From Adiantum capillus-veneris (lineage: Eukaryota > Streptophyta > Polypodiopsida > Polypodiales > Pteridaceae): a stretch of 64,000 nucleotides of DNA. How positions within the stretch are numbered: the stretch's first letter is position 1; the number at the start of each line of letters is the position of its first letter. Below, piece by piece: positions 9,968-20,757 of the stretch. The DNA lies in contig CM043965.1 of the NCBI GenBank assembly GCA_014529385.2, forward strand, positions 67,389,690 to 67,453,689. The letters are read 5' to 3'. A model generated the notes under the pieces. The model saw only the letters and a program-made list of their open reading frames with translations, did no database searches and had not been told where the DNA came from. A program made the position numbers and the translations under genes.

Positions 9968-11136
9968 TGTCACGTGACACATCCAACCCTATGTGTCCGT
10001 GGACAAGCTACAGCATGATCAGGGTTCAGTCAGTCCGGTCAGTCTAGATTAGAAGTGATCTTGCACTTTTGTGAGTCTATTCGTAAACCGTGCATGCCCA
10101 GTCACTTAGTGTAGATGCATGTCCTCTGGTTGCACACAGCATGATCATCAGTATTCCCACCAGAATCCATCAGGGGAATTTTCCAGTGCATTTAGCCTAT
10201 TTTACCTATTTTTGACATTTTTCACTTATTTTTTTTAAGTGACTTTCCAAGTTTGTATATAAGCAAACTAGAGCTAGCACTAAATGGCAGAAAGAGGCAA
10301 CAGGAGCCAAGCTCAGCAGGCAACTTCTCAACAAGACCTTGGCGGTTTCCCCCACCAAGCAAGAAGACCATCGCCATCAGACCCCTTCCACTAGCATTTT
10401 TAGAAAAGCTGCACCAACCTGGCGTTTTTGCATCAGCAACTTCCCTCGTCAGAATCAAGCCCATCCTAGCGTTTTGCATCATCATCCCTCGCCGGAAGAA
10501 GCAGACAAGCTAGCGTTTTTGAAAACCCATTAGCCTAGCGTTTTCAGCCATTATGACCTCAGCCTACAGAGATTTCAGCAGCACATAAAGACCAACAAGA
10601 TTCAGCCTAAAGTGTAGCAGATTCAGCCCGGTAAGAACCTCAGTTTTCAGCCCTAAACCCGCAGATTTTCAGCGTCAAAGACCCACACAAAACAGCCGCC
10701 AAATCAGCGTTTTTGGACTAGTCGTAGATTTCAGCCCATAGCGTTTTTGGACAGCAGTAGAAAGATTGCAGATTGCAGTCCTTAGGTCGACTTCGCCATC
10801 ACCGCCGTCGTCATCGATCTAGCCTAGACTTGCATCAGTCACATGCATTCAGTTTGTACCAGTTTGTGCAATCGATCGTAGACCACTCTCGCCAACGAGA
10901 GTGGGGCCTTCGGAGGAGGGTTTTACAACAGTCTCTGGTGTCGTATTCTCTTCTCTCTCTATCTCTCAGTCTCATACACTTGCACGCACAGTGTCCATTC
11001 ACTTTTTTTGTGATCATAGCATTCTCTCATTAAGAACAGAAGGCTCTCCCTTCCATAAGAGCAAAAGGAACCTTGAGCACAGTTCGGAGCACTCATCTTG
11101 GGCAAAGCGCAAACATTCATTCCGTTGCACCTAACA
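9968..11136 (+). repeat. 3' LTR of A1
   Basis: 1169 bp, TGTCACGTGACAC to CACCTAACA, followed by the ATTAA target duplication. It is collinear with the 5' LTR, with scattered substitutions and small indels. One indel is the loss of ccaacaaaagtaggtagggc-type sequence near 10247. Confidence 0.88.
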
Positions 11137-11515
11137 ATTAATGCTTGAGCAAAGTTACAAGGCCCAAGGGTCCTCTCTGCTCTACTGCTCGTCAGCCAGT
11201 CTCAGCCAGAGAGTGGCTCTGGGGTCATATATTTAAAGGCCCTTTGGGGCTCTTTAAAAGCAGTACATGAAAAGCTTCTAGCTCAAAAGCTGCCAGCCAA
11301 AAATGCAGGCGTCCGCACACTGCCACGTCAGCTTTTGTCAACACAAAACGCGGGGTTCCGTATAGCCTGCCACGCCAGCATGTCAGTGCAAATTGCAACG
11401 TCCGTACAGCCTACCTGCTAGCCTTTTTATTATGCCTAGTGTCCCTTGGGGCCCTGTTGACAGGTGCCCATAAGTTGGATTAACTTATAGCATGCCAAGT
11501 CATCATTTTGTGACA

Positions 11516-13388
11516 TACCCCCCTCTTGAAAGAATTGTAATCGCCCTTGATTAAGCCTGCAAAAACAGACAGAAGCCATAAACCAATTCAGTAGACACTG
11601 TCTCTAAGTACCGACGCACTAGACAACATAAATCCAGTCCTTGTACAAAGTCGACAGTCACATCACATCACATCATATTCAGATAATATCACATAGAATC
11701 CGTTCAAATCTAGGACCATGATTCCTGGCAATGTATTTAGCAATCGCATCTAAATCCACACCGGACCTCACTGACGTCGAATTAACTAATCCTTATTGCG
11801 ATCATGTCCGTAGATTTCTCAAGACCGAAATGTTGCAATCATTTCGTCAATCATTCCATCTTTCAATCTTGTACTCAAACACAATCACATGTGTAACTAA
11901 TCATCTCCAGGAATTCAGTTCATCAATCAGACATTGGGTTCATACTGAACAGAGTTTCAATCATTCAGTTCTAGTCATCTTATCGTTGTGTAGCCATCTC
12001 ATCCCTCGGGAACTCTTGATGCGCTCACCACAGTTTCTTTCAATTATTCATCATCAGTCATTGTCATGATTCTTATCTCGAATAGTGATCACGTTCATTC
12101 TGCAGCTGTCATTGCTCCCAATTCTTTATCATCTCATTCTCGATTTCACCTGTTATCTGTTCACAAAATAGCAAGATCTTCCAGAAAACATTGATTTCAT
12201 ACATAAATCAGATTCATCTTCGGGAATTTCCATTTCAAACTTCTTTATTCATTGAACATGCAATCCACAAATCACACACTTAGTTCATACTAAACACAAT
12301 GTTTCAATCATTTAGTCTAGTCATCTCATCCATCCAGAAGCCTTGATGCACCTAGATCCCTGTGTAGCCATCTCATCCCTCAAGAACTTTTGATGCACTC
12401 ACCACAGTATCCAGTCATTTCATTCATATGGGAATCTTGATGCACTAGAATCATTCATCATCATTCAACATTCCTCATGCATCATCATCATTTATTCAAA
12501 TTTCAAAACAACTTCATCATTCTTATCTTGAATCGACTGATTCATTCCTGAGTTGCCGTCGCTTCCGATTGCCATATGCAAATTCCTCATTATCTCATCC
12601 TTGATTTCACATAAAAAAACAGGTAAAATTTCAAAGAGATGGCTCACCTCATTGCAAAAGAGTAGATGTCCAGCTCCATGCTTCCCAATGCATACAAATG
12701 CGAGTTCTCGCTCCTGTTTCCGGTTATCTATACACAAGCAACCAGATTGTCAACACATCATTATCCCTTTCAATGTCCTTTCCAGTATTTGGTTCATCTT
12801 CTAGTCAACAGTTTTGTCCAGCTCTTCCTGCGAGTAAAGCTTCCGCTTTTCTACACTCGTCTGTCCTTTCAGCTTTCCTCCCGTCCTCAGAGGAGAATCA
12901 ATGGCCTCATGCAATCTCAAGTGAATCTCATCAATCGGGTAATTCTTCAGGTGTTTCGCAAATCTCGAATCTCTCGAGTACTTGATCAATCTTTTCACAC
13001 ACGTGTCGACCTGCAGTTCACGCTTGTACTTCGCTCTAGCAAAATTCTCCGCCAAAAAATTTGCCCAAATCTTCTTTCTTTTCTTCAATTCCCGCGCCGG
13101 ATTTCAACTTTTCTTTGCCTTCCCACTGAGAGGTGATATCTTTGTCAGATTCTCCACAAGAACCCATGTATGATCTAGGATTCTTTATGGCTTATGCCCT
13201 GTAAGACAGAGCGATGAAAAAGAGAGCCGCCTGATGCGTGATGTACGAAGGGTGGGAGTGGCTAATAAATCCGGCGTTGGGACATAGATTCTTTAATAAC
13301 AATTTTCAAAGTGCCCAAGTGCTTTGTCTGCTCTTTGGTAGGACCGGTATGCTTTAAGAAAAGCACCTGCCTTAAGCTCTAATACCAC
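11516..13388 (-). other. Internal region of element D with decayed ORFs of unknown function
   Basis: Read on the reverse strand, the region starts after the primer-binding-like site and has a short frame beginning MGSCGESDKD that contains WEGKEKLKSG. A frame break leads into 13088-12801 (VDTCVKRLIKYSRDSRFAKH, HLRLHEAIDSPL). Further down, at 12737-12492, is a frame with GKHGAGHLLFCNEVSHLFEI and NQSIQDKNDE. Element C carries the same phrases in the same order (VSRGESERD, WEGKEKLKSG, NPSIQDKNDE), so the two elements descend from one coding internal region. I do not recognise the protein. The remainder (11.5-12.5 kb) is repetitive, with many TCATCTCATCC and TTGATGC(G/A)C phrases. Confidence 0.5.
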
Positions 13389-13912
13389 TGTTACAAACTT
13401 GGACACAAAAAGCCGAGAATCTGGCACGACACACGAGAGAATCACTTAAACACTTCACAAACTTAATCACAATTCACTTAAGTGGACACGGCCCGGCATA
13501 GTTCTGTGCCCAGAGGTATTGGCCCCAAAAGCTAGCGCCCCTTTCGGTATTTATTTTTAAATTAATGCTTGAGCAAAGTTACAAGGCCCGAGGGTCCTCC
13601 CTACTTTGTTGCTCGTCAGCCAGTCTCAGTCAGAGAGTGGCCCTGGGATCATATTTGAAGGCTCTTTGGGGCTCTTCAAAAAGCAATACATGAAAAGCTT
13701 CTAACTCAAAAGCTTCAAGCTCAAAAGCTCACAGCAAAAAACACAGGAGTCCGTACACTGCCACGTCAGCTTTTGTCAGCACAAAACGAGGGGTTCCGTA
13801 CGGCCTACCACGTCAGCATGTCAAGGCAAATTGCGACATCCGTACAGCCAGCCAGCCAGCCAGCCTTTTTTTTATGCCTAGTGTCCCTTGGGGCCTTGCC
13901 GGCAAGTGCCCC
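13389..13912 (-). repeat. 5' LTR of element D (outer end missing)
   Basis: It matches 6632-6807 plus 11137 to ~11455 and contains the AATAA / GAAAGGGGCGC / GGGGCC block on the reverse strand (13521-13558). Homology stops near 13912, where the left copy continues for another ~60 bp to its TGTCAC start. Confidence 0.7.
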
Positions 13913-14110
13913 CTCTCTTTCTCCCTCAATGATATCTCTTCTCCACAAGTGCCTTGTTCATGTATATGGCATTGCAGGTGTTCCAATTCAGAGTCAAGGT
14001 GCCCACCGGATCATGAGCCAATTCTTATCGTCGGTGCATCTTCCGCTGTCACCTTTGACATGGTGTCAGAGCCCTAGGTGCAACTCACAAGCAGAACCCG
14101 CAACAGGCTG
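13913..14110 (+). mobile_element. Short LTR-element fragment with a primer-binding-site-like motif
   Basis: TTTGACA followed by TGGTGTCAGAGCCC at 14061 resembles an LTR end plus a Met-type primer binding site in forward orientation. Too little remains on either side to assign a family. Confidence 0.3.
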
Positions 14111-14114
14111 AACT

Positions 14115-14997
14115 AACAGAGAGAGAAGTGTCGACACAAAGCAGCGGAGTTCCGCTTCTAGATACACTGGCCCCAAAGACAGGCGCCACTTTCGATATTT
14201 TTTTCTTTGATGACGATCACAAAATACAGCTACCGCGGAGCACCTTCTCTACCTTCTGCGCGTTGTAGATTGCTAGAGAGGGCTCCCAAGGCTCATACGT
14301 AAAGGCCCAAGGCCAAAAAGCATTAGATATGAAAGGTTGATGGCCACAAGGCAAATTTCTAAAAATCGAGGGTTTCCGTACCGTCCCTAAAAATCCACTG
14401 TAGATTCTGGGATGTCCATACAGGTGCCACGTCATCATATTTTGAGGTTTCAAACTGGTCCATTTAATTCCAGCTACTAACTTAAAAAAACTTGTTAAAG
14501 CATCCGAAAGTATGCCACATCATCACATACAAGATTGGCTTGCCTTTGAGCTTAACAATCAATAATAAGGTCTTTTCTTTATCTGCAAGGATTTATTTTT
14601 GCCACAGAATCTCCTCCATTCTTCAAAAAGTAAGCTTTCACCCAAGCATATTGTAACGGGAGACGGGCACCACGTGCCAACGGAAAAGAACAGACTAAAC
14701 AGACTTCTATATACCTTCATAAGTTCAGAATAGTCTGAATTCACGAATTATAAGAGGGAATAAAGCACTCATAAAACTATAAAAGCAAGGGACACAAGAA
14801 AAAGAATTAAGAAAAAACTAGATTACTTTATTTGCTACAAAACAAAACTAGATAAAACATAACATTATTAACTTAAAAATGTTTGTAGAAAAGGCATACA
14901 CAAAATAAGTTGAAGCCTTCCGATATTTCTTCATATTACTTGAATTCGGTACAATGTCGGTACTCACGCTCTGCACCTTCAACCAAAAGAGTGTCAG
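14115..14997 (-). mobile_element. Two truncated reverse-strand LTR fragments (G)
   Basis: 14115-14460 is a C/D-type LTR piece in reverse orientation. It has GTCGACAC, the GGCCCC / GGCGCCACTTTCGATATTT block at 14168-14210, and TGATGACGTGGCACC near its outer end. 14461-14997 contains, on the reverse strand, TTGGCACG then TGGTGCCCGTCTCCC (about 14655-14680). This matches the LTR-end and primer-site arrangement of element F at 5346-5365. No coding sequence is recognised. Confidence 0.45.
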
Positions 14998-15910
14998 TGT
15001 CACAAACTGATGACGTGGCATGACCACCTGGGCATGCTAATGATGACATGGCAATGTTAGACCTACACCACTCTGCTACTTCATAGGTCTAGAGCATACA
15101 TCTCCTGCTAGTGTGCCTCCGGGTTGGCCACCCTTTGCATATGCATATAGACTGTATTGTCCGACCGTCCACTTCTGGGCCGGCCGCATGCTACATTGTC
15201 CTGCTACATTGTCCGGTCGCCCGAGTTCTAGGCCGGCCACCCACCTTAGCTAGGCGTCCATGGGATGTTTCCATATATCTTTTTATGTTGGGTCGTGGGC
15301 TTTCCCGGGGGGTGCCCACATTATATATCTCAATTGTACTAGTCTTAATGCTCTTATGGTCATGGGGAGTTGATCGCCCCCTCTTCCTACATCGAGTGTT
15401 TTGTGTCTTATCTCTCTCTCCTCTCCTCTCACGCTTCCGCACACGCGCACTCTCACAGGCAGCAGGCTGTACGGATAGCAAGCCCGTAATTTGCGCTAGC
15501 ATGTCACGTGGCAGCAGTATGGATTTCCGCAATATGCGCTTGCACACTGACATGGCTACTGTACGAAATTCCGCAAATTGCATTGATTGCTTTTGCCAGT
15601 TTTCGGGACCATTTGCTTTTGAGTTTAGAAGCTTTTAGGGCTCTGCTTTTAAGGTATCCCTTGTAAGAATAAATAGATCCTTTGGGGCCTCGCTCTTCAG
15701 AGCATCTGACCGTAGAGCCCGAGAGCAGAGGGACCCTCGGGTTAATATAATAAAGAAATATCAAAAGGGGCACCAAGTTTTGGGGCCAACACCTCTGGGC
15801 ACGGAACTACGTCGGACCGTGTCGACTTAAATTTTAAAGTTGTGAAGTATTTTAAGTGATTCTCTCGTGTCGGAGCGGATTCTCGACTTGGGGTGTCCAA
15901 GTCTGTAACA
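14998..15910 (+). repeat. 5' LTR of element C
   Basis: 913 bp. It contains TGACGTGGCA near the start, CACGTG at 15505, and the conserved block AATAAAGAAATATC / AAAAGGGGCACCAAG / TTTTGGGGCC at 15746-15787. GTCGACTTAA follows, and the end matches element D. Confidence 0.75.
15746..15787 (+). terminator. Conserved LTR polyadenylation block (example copy)
   Basis: AATAAAGAAATAyCrAAAG, then GGGCrCCAAG and TTTTGGGGCC. Other copies lie at 5201-5242, 22124-22162 and 29041-29082 on the forward strand. On the reverse strand they lie at 6762-6800, 13521-13558, 14168-14210, 30448-30485 and, split by the solo LTR, 1740-1751 plus 2872-2900. AATAAA is a likely poly(A) signal. The function of the G-rich part is unknown. 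Confidence 0.6.
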
Positions 15911-17692
15911 ATGGTGTCAAAGTATCAGGTGTGTGCTTTTCTCAAAGCGTACTGGTCCTATCAAAGAGGAAACATGGCACTTTGGAAATTGATATCGAAG
16001 AATCTTCATGTTCCGACCCCAGACGTATCAGCCACTCCCACCCTTACTTCATCGCGCATCGGGCACGCTCCCGTCTTCATCGCTCTGTCTTACAGGGCAT
16101 AAGCCATAAAGAATCCCAGATTACACATGGTTTCTCGTGGAGAATCTGAGAGAGATAACATCCCACGGTGGGAAGGCAAAGAAAAGTTGAAATCCGGCAC
16201 GGGAACTGAAGTAAAGAATGAAGAATACGACAAATTTTCGACAAGGAAGTTTGCCAGAAGACCTTTAAACATCTCTTCAATGGATGAGAATTTGGATACG
16301 CGACAAAGGCAAAGTTGATCCTCTCAACAAACTCTACGCATTGACATGAACAAATCTTATATCCAATAACTTTGGAAAATTAGGGTTTTTGCACCCAAAA
16401 AAAAAAAAGTATGTGTGGAAGTTCTTGTTATCTGTGTACAGATAACTACTAGGAGCGAGGAACATGCATATGAAAGCATTTGGAAGCATGGAGCCGGACA
16501 TCGACTCTTTTGCAAAGAGGTGAACCATTTGCTTGAAATTTTGCATGTTTTGCAGGTGAAATCGAGGATGACATGGCAAGGAATTTGCATCTGAAAGCAA
16601 TCGAGAGCAACGGTAGCCCAGGAATAAATCCGTCGATTCAAGATAAGAATGATGAATTTTGAAATTTGAATGAATAGATGATGACGCATGAGGAATGCTG
16701 AATGATGATGAATGATTCTAGTGAATCAAGATTCCATATGAATGAGATGACTGGATACTGTGATGAGCGCATCAAGAGTTCCTGTGGGATGAGATGGCTA
16801 CACAGGGATTTAGGCGCATCAAGACTTTTGGACGGATGAGATGACTAGATGATTGGACATTGTGTTCGATATGAAATAAGTGTGTGATTTGTGAACTGCA
16901 TGGAAATTCTCTATGGTGAATTTGATTTATGTATGAAATTAATGTTTTCTGGAAGAACTTGCTAGTTATGTGCAGATAACAGGTGAAAATCGACAATAAG
17001 ATGATGATTTTGGAGCAATGATAGCTCCCAAATGAACCTCACACCGAAAAGAATCATGAATTTTGAATCATGAGGAATGATTCAATGGAACTCTCATGAG
17101 CGCATCAAGAGTTCCCGCAGGATGAAATGGTCACACAGCTAGAACTAAATGATTAACACTCTGTTCAGTATGAACTCAGTGTCTGAGTGATGGATTGGGA
17201 TACCCAGAAATGATTACTCGCACATAATTGTGCTTGAGTGCAGATGGAATGATTGACCACATGACTGCAACATTTTGGTCTACAAAAATCTATGGACATG
17301 ATCGCAATATGGGATTAGTTAATCCGACATCAATGAGATACGGGATGGATCTAGATGCGATTACTAAATACGTTGCCAAGAATCATGGTCCTAGATCAGA
17401 ACGAAATACATGGACATGATCACAATATGGGATTAGCTAATCCGACATCAGTGAGGTCCATTGCGGATCTAGATGCGATTGTTAAATATGTTGCCAGGAA
17501 TCATGGTCCTATGCTCTATGTGATATGATTTGAAAGTGATATGATGTGATTGTCGTCTTTGTAGAAGTGTTGGATTTGTGTTGTCTAGAGCGTCGGTACT
17601 TAAGAGTCGGTGTCTACTTAACTAGTTTATGGCTTATGTCTGATTTTGCAGGCGTAATCGAGGACGATTACAATTTTTTCAAGAGGGGAATA
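15911..17692 (+). other. Internal region of element C with decayed unknown ORF
   Basis: It is homologous to the interior of D in inverted orientation. A short frame at 16127-16318 starts MVSRGESERD and contains WEGKEKLKSG. Near 16560-16660 a decayed frame contains ARNLHLKAIESNG and SIQDKNDEF. Stops and shifts break the coding sequence. 17270-17510 holds two diverged copies of a ~160 bp unit (ACATGGACATGATCGCAATATGG type). The original protein is not identifiable by eye. Confidence 0.5.
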
Positions 17693-17807
17693 TGTCACAA
17701 ACTAATGACGTGGCATGACCACCCGGTCATGCTAGTGATGACGTGGCAGCAGGCTGTACGGATAACAGGCCCGTACTTTGTGTTGGCAAGCCACATGGCA
17801 ACAGTAC

Positions 17808-19019
17808 TGTAAGGTGCAGCGGAAGTGAATGTTGAACTTTGCTCAAGATGAGTACTCCAAACTGTGCTCAAGGGTTCCTTTTACTTACAGAAGGGAGAGC
17901 CTTCCATTCCTTTAGTGAGAGAGTGCAAATGATCACAAACAAGTGGCAAACACTGTGAATGAAGGTGCTAAGACTGAGAGATAGAGAGAGAAGAATACGA
18001 CACCAAAATGTTGTCAAACCCTCCTCCGAAGGCCCCACTCTCTATGGCGAGAGCGGTCTACTATTGATTGCACAAATCTATACAATGCTATGGACTTGCC
18101 GACGATGTTGAGGACGATGACGAGACGGGCTAATATCTGAAAGCGCTAATGGTTGAAATCTGCAAATCTTTATCTGTTGAATTTTGACTCTATGTCGGAG
18201 ACGACGACGATGTCGACGATGCAACGACGACACGCTGAAAACGCAGATGCTGAAATCTGCGTTTTCCAGGTTGAATCTGCAAACTTCAGTGGATCTGACC
18301 ATGTGGCGAGGATCTGCTGCGGGAAGGTGGGATCTGCGAGGTTTGGGACTTCTACTGCGGTGTCTAACTGTTGAAAACTGAAAACATTGATGCTAATCTG
18401 GGTTCTATCGCCGAGGAACAGCAAAACGCTGGGCTGCTGTGCTGCTCCAAAAACGCTAGGGCTGAATTGGGGTCTGCTGCAAAAACGCTAGGTAAACTGC
18501 TAGAATCTACTAACGACAAGTTTCTCCTGATGTCTGCAAAACGCTGGCTGATCTTGATGAAACACGCTAGGCTCTTCTTGGGTCTATTGGCTGAAAATGC
18601 TATGTCTCCTGTCGGGGGGTCTTGCTGAGAAGGTGCACTATCGAACACACGGTTCCTGCTGCCTCTTCTGCAAGAAAGTGCGAGCGCTAGGGTTTCTTAT
18701 ATACTGGCTTGCTAAATTGCCCTACCCAGTTTCCCAACAAAAGTCACTTAAAAATAATAAGTGAAAAATTGGCTAAAATAGGGAAAATAGGTCTATGCAT
18801 TGTAAAAATGCTCCTGATGGGTTCTGACTAAAATCTGATGGTCATGTTGTGTGCAACCAGAGAATATGCATCTACTCTAAGTGCCTGGACATGCACGGTT
18901 TGCGAACAGACTCACAAAAGTGCCAAAACACTTCCTAAACTAGGCTAACTGAACTGAACTCAATCCATGCCATGAAGTATCTTGTCCACGTACACATAGG
19001 GTTAGATGTGCACGTGACA
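17808..19019 (-). repeat. 3' LTR of A2
   Basis: About 1212 bp. On the reverse strand it runs from TGTCACGTGCACATC to CTGCACCTTACA and matches the A1 LTRs, including repeated GCGTTTTT motifs (seen on the forward strand as AAAAACGC between 18180 and 18600). It interrupts the element C 3' LTR at 17807/17808. Confidence 0.82.
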
Positions 19020-20000
19020 TCCCCTCCTTTTCAAAATGAGATACTGGTACCGAATTGTGTGGCGTCGAGAGAGATCGCCAACAGCGTCTGGAATCCTGGA
19101 AAGGACTCTTCGCCGGCCGACTCTGATGCGTGGGTCATGCGATACTTGAACTTCATAAAGGTCTGCAACGCTTGCTTCTTTGGGCCGCGCCGAAAGCGAC
19201 AAATCTTCTGAGGCTCCTTCAATGCTTCAACTTCGTCTAGAGTCATGCATCTACCTTCTTCAAGAATCTCCGAGGATGAAAATTCATGAAACCACTTTCA
19301 ACACAAAAACATGAACATACCCATTCCATGTAAAGTGACTGGAAAAATTCTAGTCGTCTTTAAAGACTGTGCATGCAATGTAGATGAACAAAGAGACAGT
19401 GTCAAACCGTTCATCAAACACACGCAAACAATGGGGTCGAATATTGACTTTCTGATCTAAATCAATCAACTGTGGCAAATCACAATGGAGATGTCGATGC
19501 TTGATGCTCAATCCTTCTTGTGCTCTTTCGGATACTGTGTCATGCCAAGGAAGAGACATGGAATGTGAATTCCTCGGGTGCAAATATTTCATCTTTTCAT
19601 GAGTAATCCGCATACATCCGTGCTCATTCATTCATGAGTGAATCGTGTTCAACGTATAATATGTCATGCCTATGAAAAGGGATCACATAATGACGGTGAC
19701 TAAAATACAGGAAAGTATCACGAATGAAATACTTGAACAATGCGTGATGACTAATCATTCGAACACATAATACTTCCTGTGGGGGTTCCTCGACTCGAGA
19801 ACCAAGATCGGTTCTTCGTGATTGATCGTATATGCAACGAGGTTAGCTTCGCTAGAAAAAGCATCAACTAAACCATCATCCCTGTGAACAATCACATCAT
19901 TATCATGCAAATCATCATGCTTATCATCATCATGCAATTCATCATGCAATTCATTATCATCCAAATCATGTGTGCCATGCTTTGGAAAAGAAGAGACTCA
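19020..20000 (-). pseudogene. Decayed 3' ORF of A2, homologue of the A1 protein
   Basis: Reverse-strand frames at 19964-19755 (HDELHDDDKHDDLHDND), 19631-19350 (SMSLPWHDTVSERAQEG, HCLRVFDERFD) and 19246-19031 (KALQTFMKFKY-like basic end) match the A1 protein in order. Internal stops and shifts have broken it. The reading continues upstream (toward higher coordinates) with KETL.VSSFPKHGTHD straight out of the protease-like segment. This places the extra ORF immediately after protease, where RT would be expected. Confidence 0.65.
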
Positions 20001-20168
20001 GAGAGTCTCCTTTTCCTGATTCTTTTCAATCTTCGCCTGCACTGTAGAAATGAGAGATGAAGAATGAACAACTTGCTCGCCACGAATGACAATGGGAGAA
20101 TCACTTTTAGCATTGAAAGTGAACGTATTAGTTGCCCAATCAATGAGAGGGTTATGCTCACGAAGCCA

Positions 20169-20757
20169 TCAAATGCCTAAAAGCATATCAGATCCTGAGA
20201 GAGGAGAGACTACAAATTTTCTACGGAAGGATGCTTGTTGAACAGTGAACAAAACAGCACTCTTGCGTGATGAGAGAGTCCATACCGGGAGCGAAGCCCG
20301 ACACCTCAATAGGAGATGTCTTGCTAACCTCCAAGCGGGCTCTTTCGACAAGAGACTCACTAATCACATCATGCATACTGCCTAGGTAAAACAATATGAC
20401 AAAACATTGATCCTTCACATGACCATAACACTTAATGAGAGACTCATCAATGGGAGGATCACGAGAGACTTGGGTCACACTCGTGTGCTCATTTATTGCA
20501 TTGACAGAGACATGGGTTCTATGGGTTCCTTAGATTCATTAGATTCAAGCTTAGGATATGTTCTTTTTATGTGACCCTTGATGTGACAATGATAACAACG
20601 ACCTTAGGTTTAGCAATTGTGTTAGCTTTACCCTTAGGTTCATTTGGAGAGTTCTTTTCTGAGAGACTACATGAAGATTGGTTAGAAGAGTTACCATTCT
20701 TATCATTTTGAGAAGTCTGAGTGGTACTTGGAGAAGTCTTGTTTTCCTTAGGCTTTC
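20169..20757 (-). pseudogene. A2 gag C-terminus and protease-like segment
   Basis: Reading from 20757 downward, a polar Ser/Asn/Lys-rich stretch is followed by a zinc-knuckle-like CYHCHIKGHIKRTYP, where the final Cys is replaced by Thr. It needs a frame change just before it. Frames at 20478-20221 and 20360-20169 show a retropepsin-like context (VILFYLGSMHDVISESLVE, then GSDMLLGI) with the catalytic Asp-Ser/Thr-Gly lost. It is followed by WLREHNPLIDWATNTF, the segment usually found right after gypsy proteases. The protease would be inactive. Confidence 0.6.

Larger units (their letters stand above)
6808..11136 (+). mobile_element. Complete non-autonomous LTR retrotransposon A1 (family A)
   Basis: The LTRs are 6808-7984 and 9968-11136, both TGTCAC...TAACA. 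ATTAA lies immediately outside both ends (6803-6807 and 11137-11141), a perfect 5 bp target duplication. A Met-type primer binding site (TTGGTATCAGATC) starts at 7985, and a polypurine tract (aaaaggagggga) ends at 9967. The ~2 kb interior contains one long ORF (8583-9956) but no gag core, protease, RT, RNase H or integrase. Transposition must have used proteins supplied elsewhere. The LTRs are closely similar by eye, and A1 is inserted in an LTR of element D. Confidence 0.9.
6632..13912 (-). mobile_element. Element D, family C/D LTR retrotransposon (reverse strand), split by A1
   Basis: On the reverse strand, the 5' LTR is 13389 to ~13912, with its outer end lost. It ends in TAACA next to a primer-binding-site-like GTGGTATTAGAGC (13377-13389). 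The internal region runs down to a polypurine tract (AAGAGGGGGGTA) just above 11515. The 3' LTR runs from TGTCACAAAATGATG at 11515 down to about 6632, interrupted by A1 (6808-11136) with ATTAA duplicated on both sides. The two LTRs share long matching stretches, for example the GACACA..AAGCCGAGAATCTGGCACGACACAC part. No gag-pol domain is recognisable. Confidence 0.75.
14998..17807 (+). mobile_element. Element C, family C/D LTR retrotransposon, 3' LTR interrupted
   Basis: The 5' LTR (14998-15910) runs from TGTCACAAACTGATGACG to TGTAACA. It is followed by a primer-binding-site-like TGGTGTCAAAGTATCAGG at 15912. The internal region 15911-17692 ends in a polypurine tract (aagaggggaata). The 3' LTR starts at 17693 with TGTCACAAACTAATGACG but stops after 115 bp, where reverse-strand element A2 begins. 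No gag-pol domain is recognisable. Confidence 0.8.

Noticed and set aside
15111-15638. 175-codon forward frame in the element C 5' LTR and its reverse-strand counterpart
   Set aside because: They lie wholly inside an LTR, overlap a promoter-like region and show no domain. They are chance frames in GC-rich sequence.
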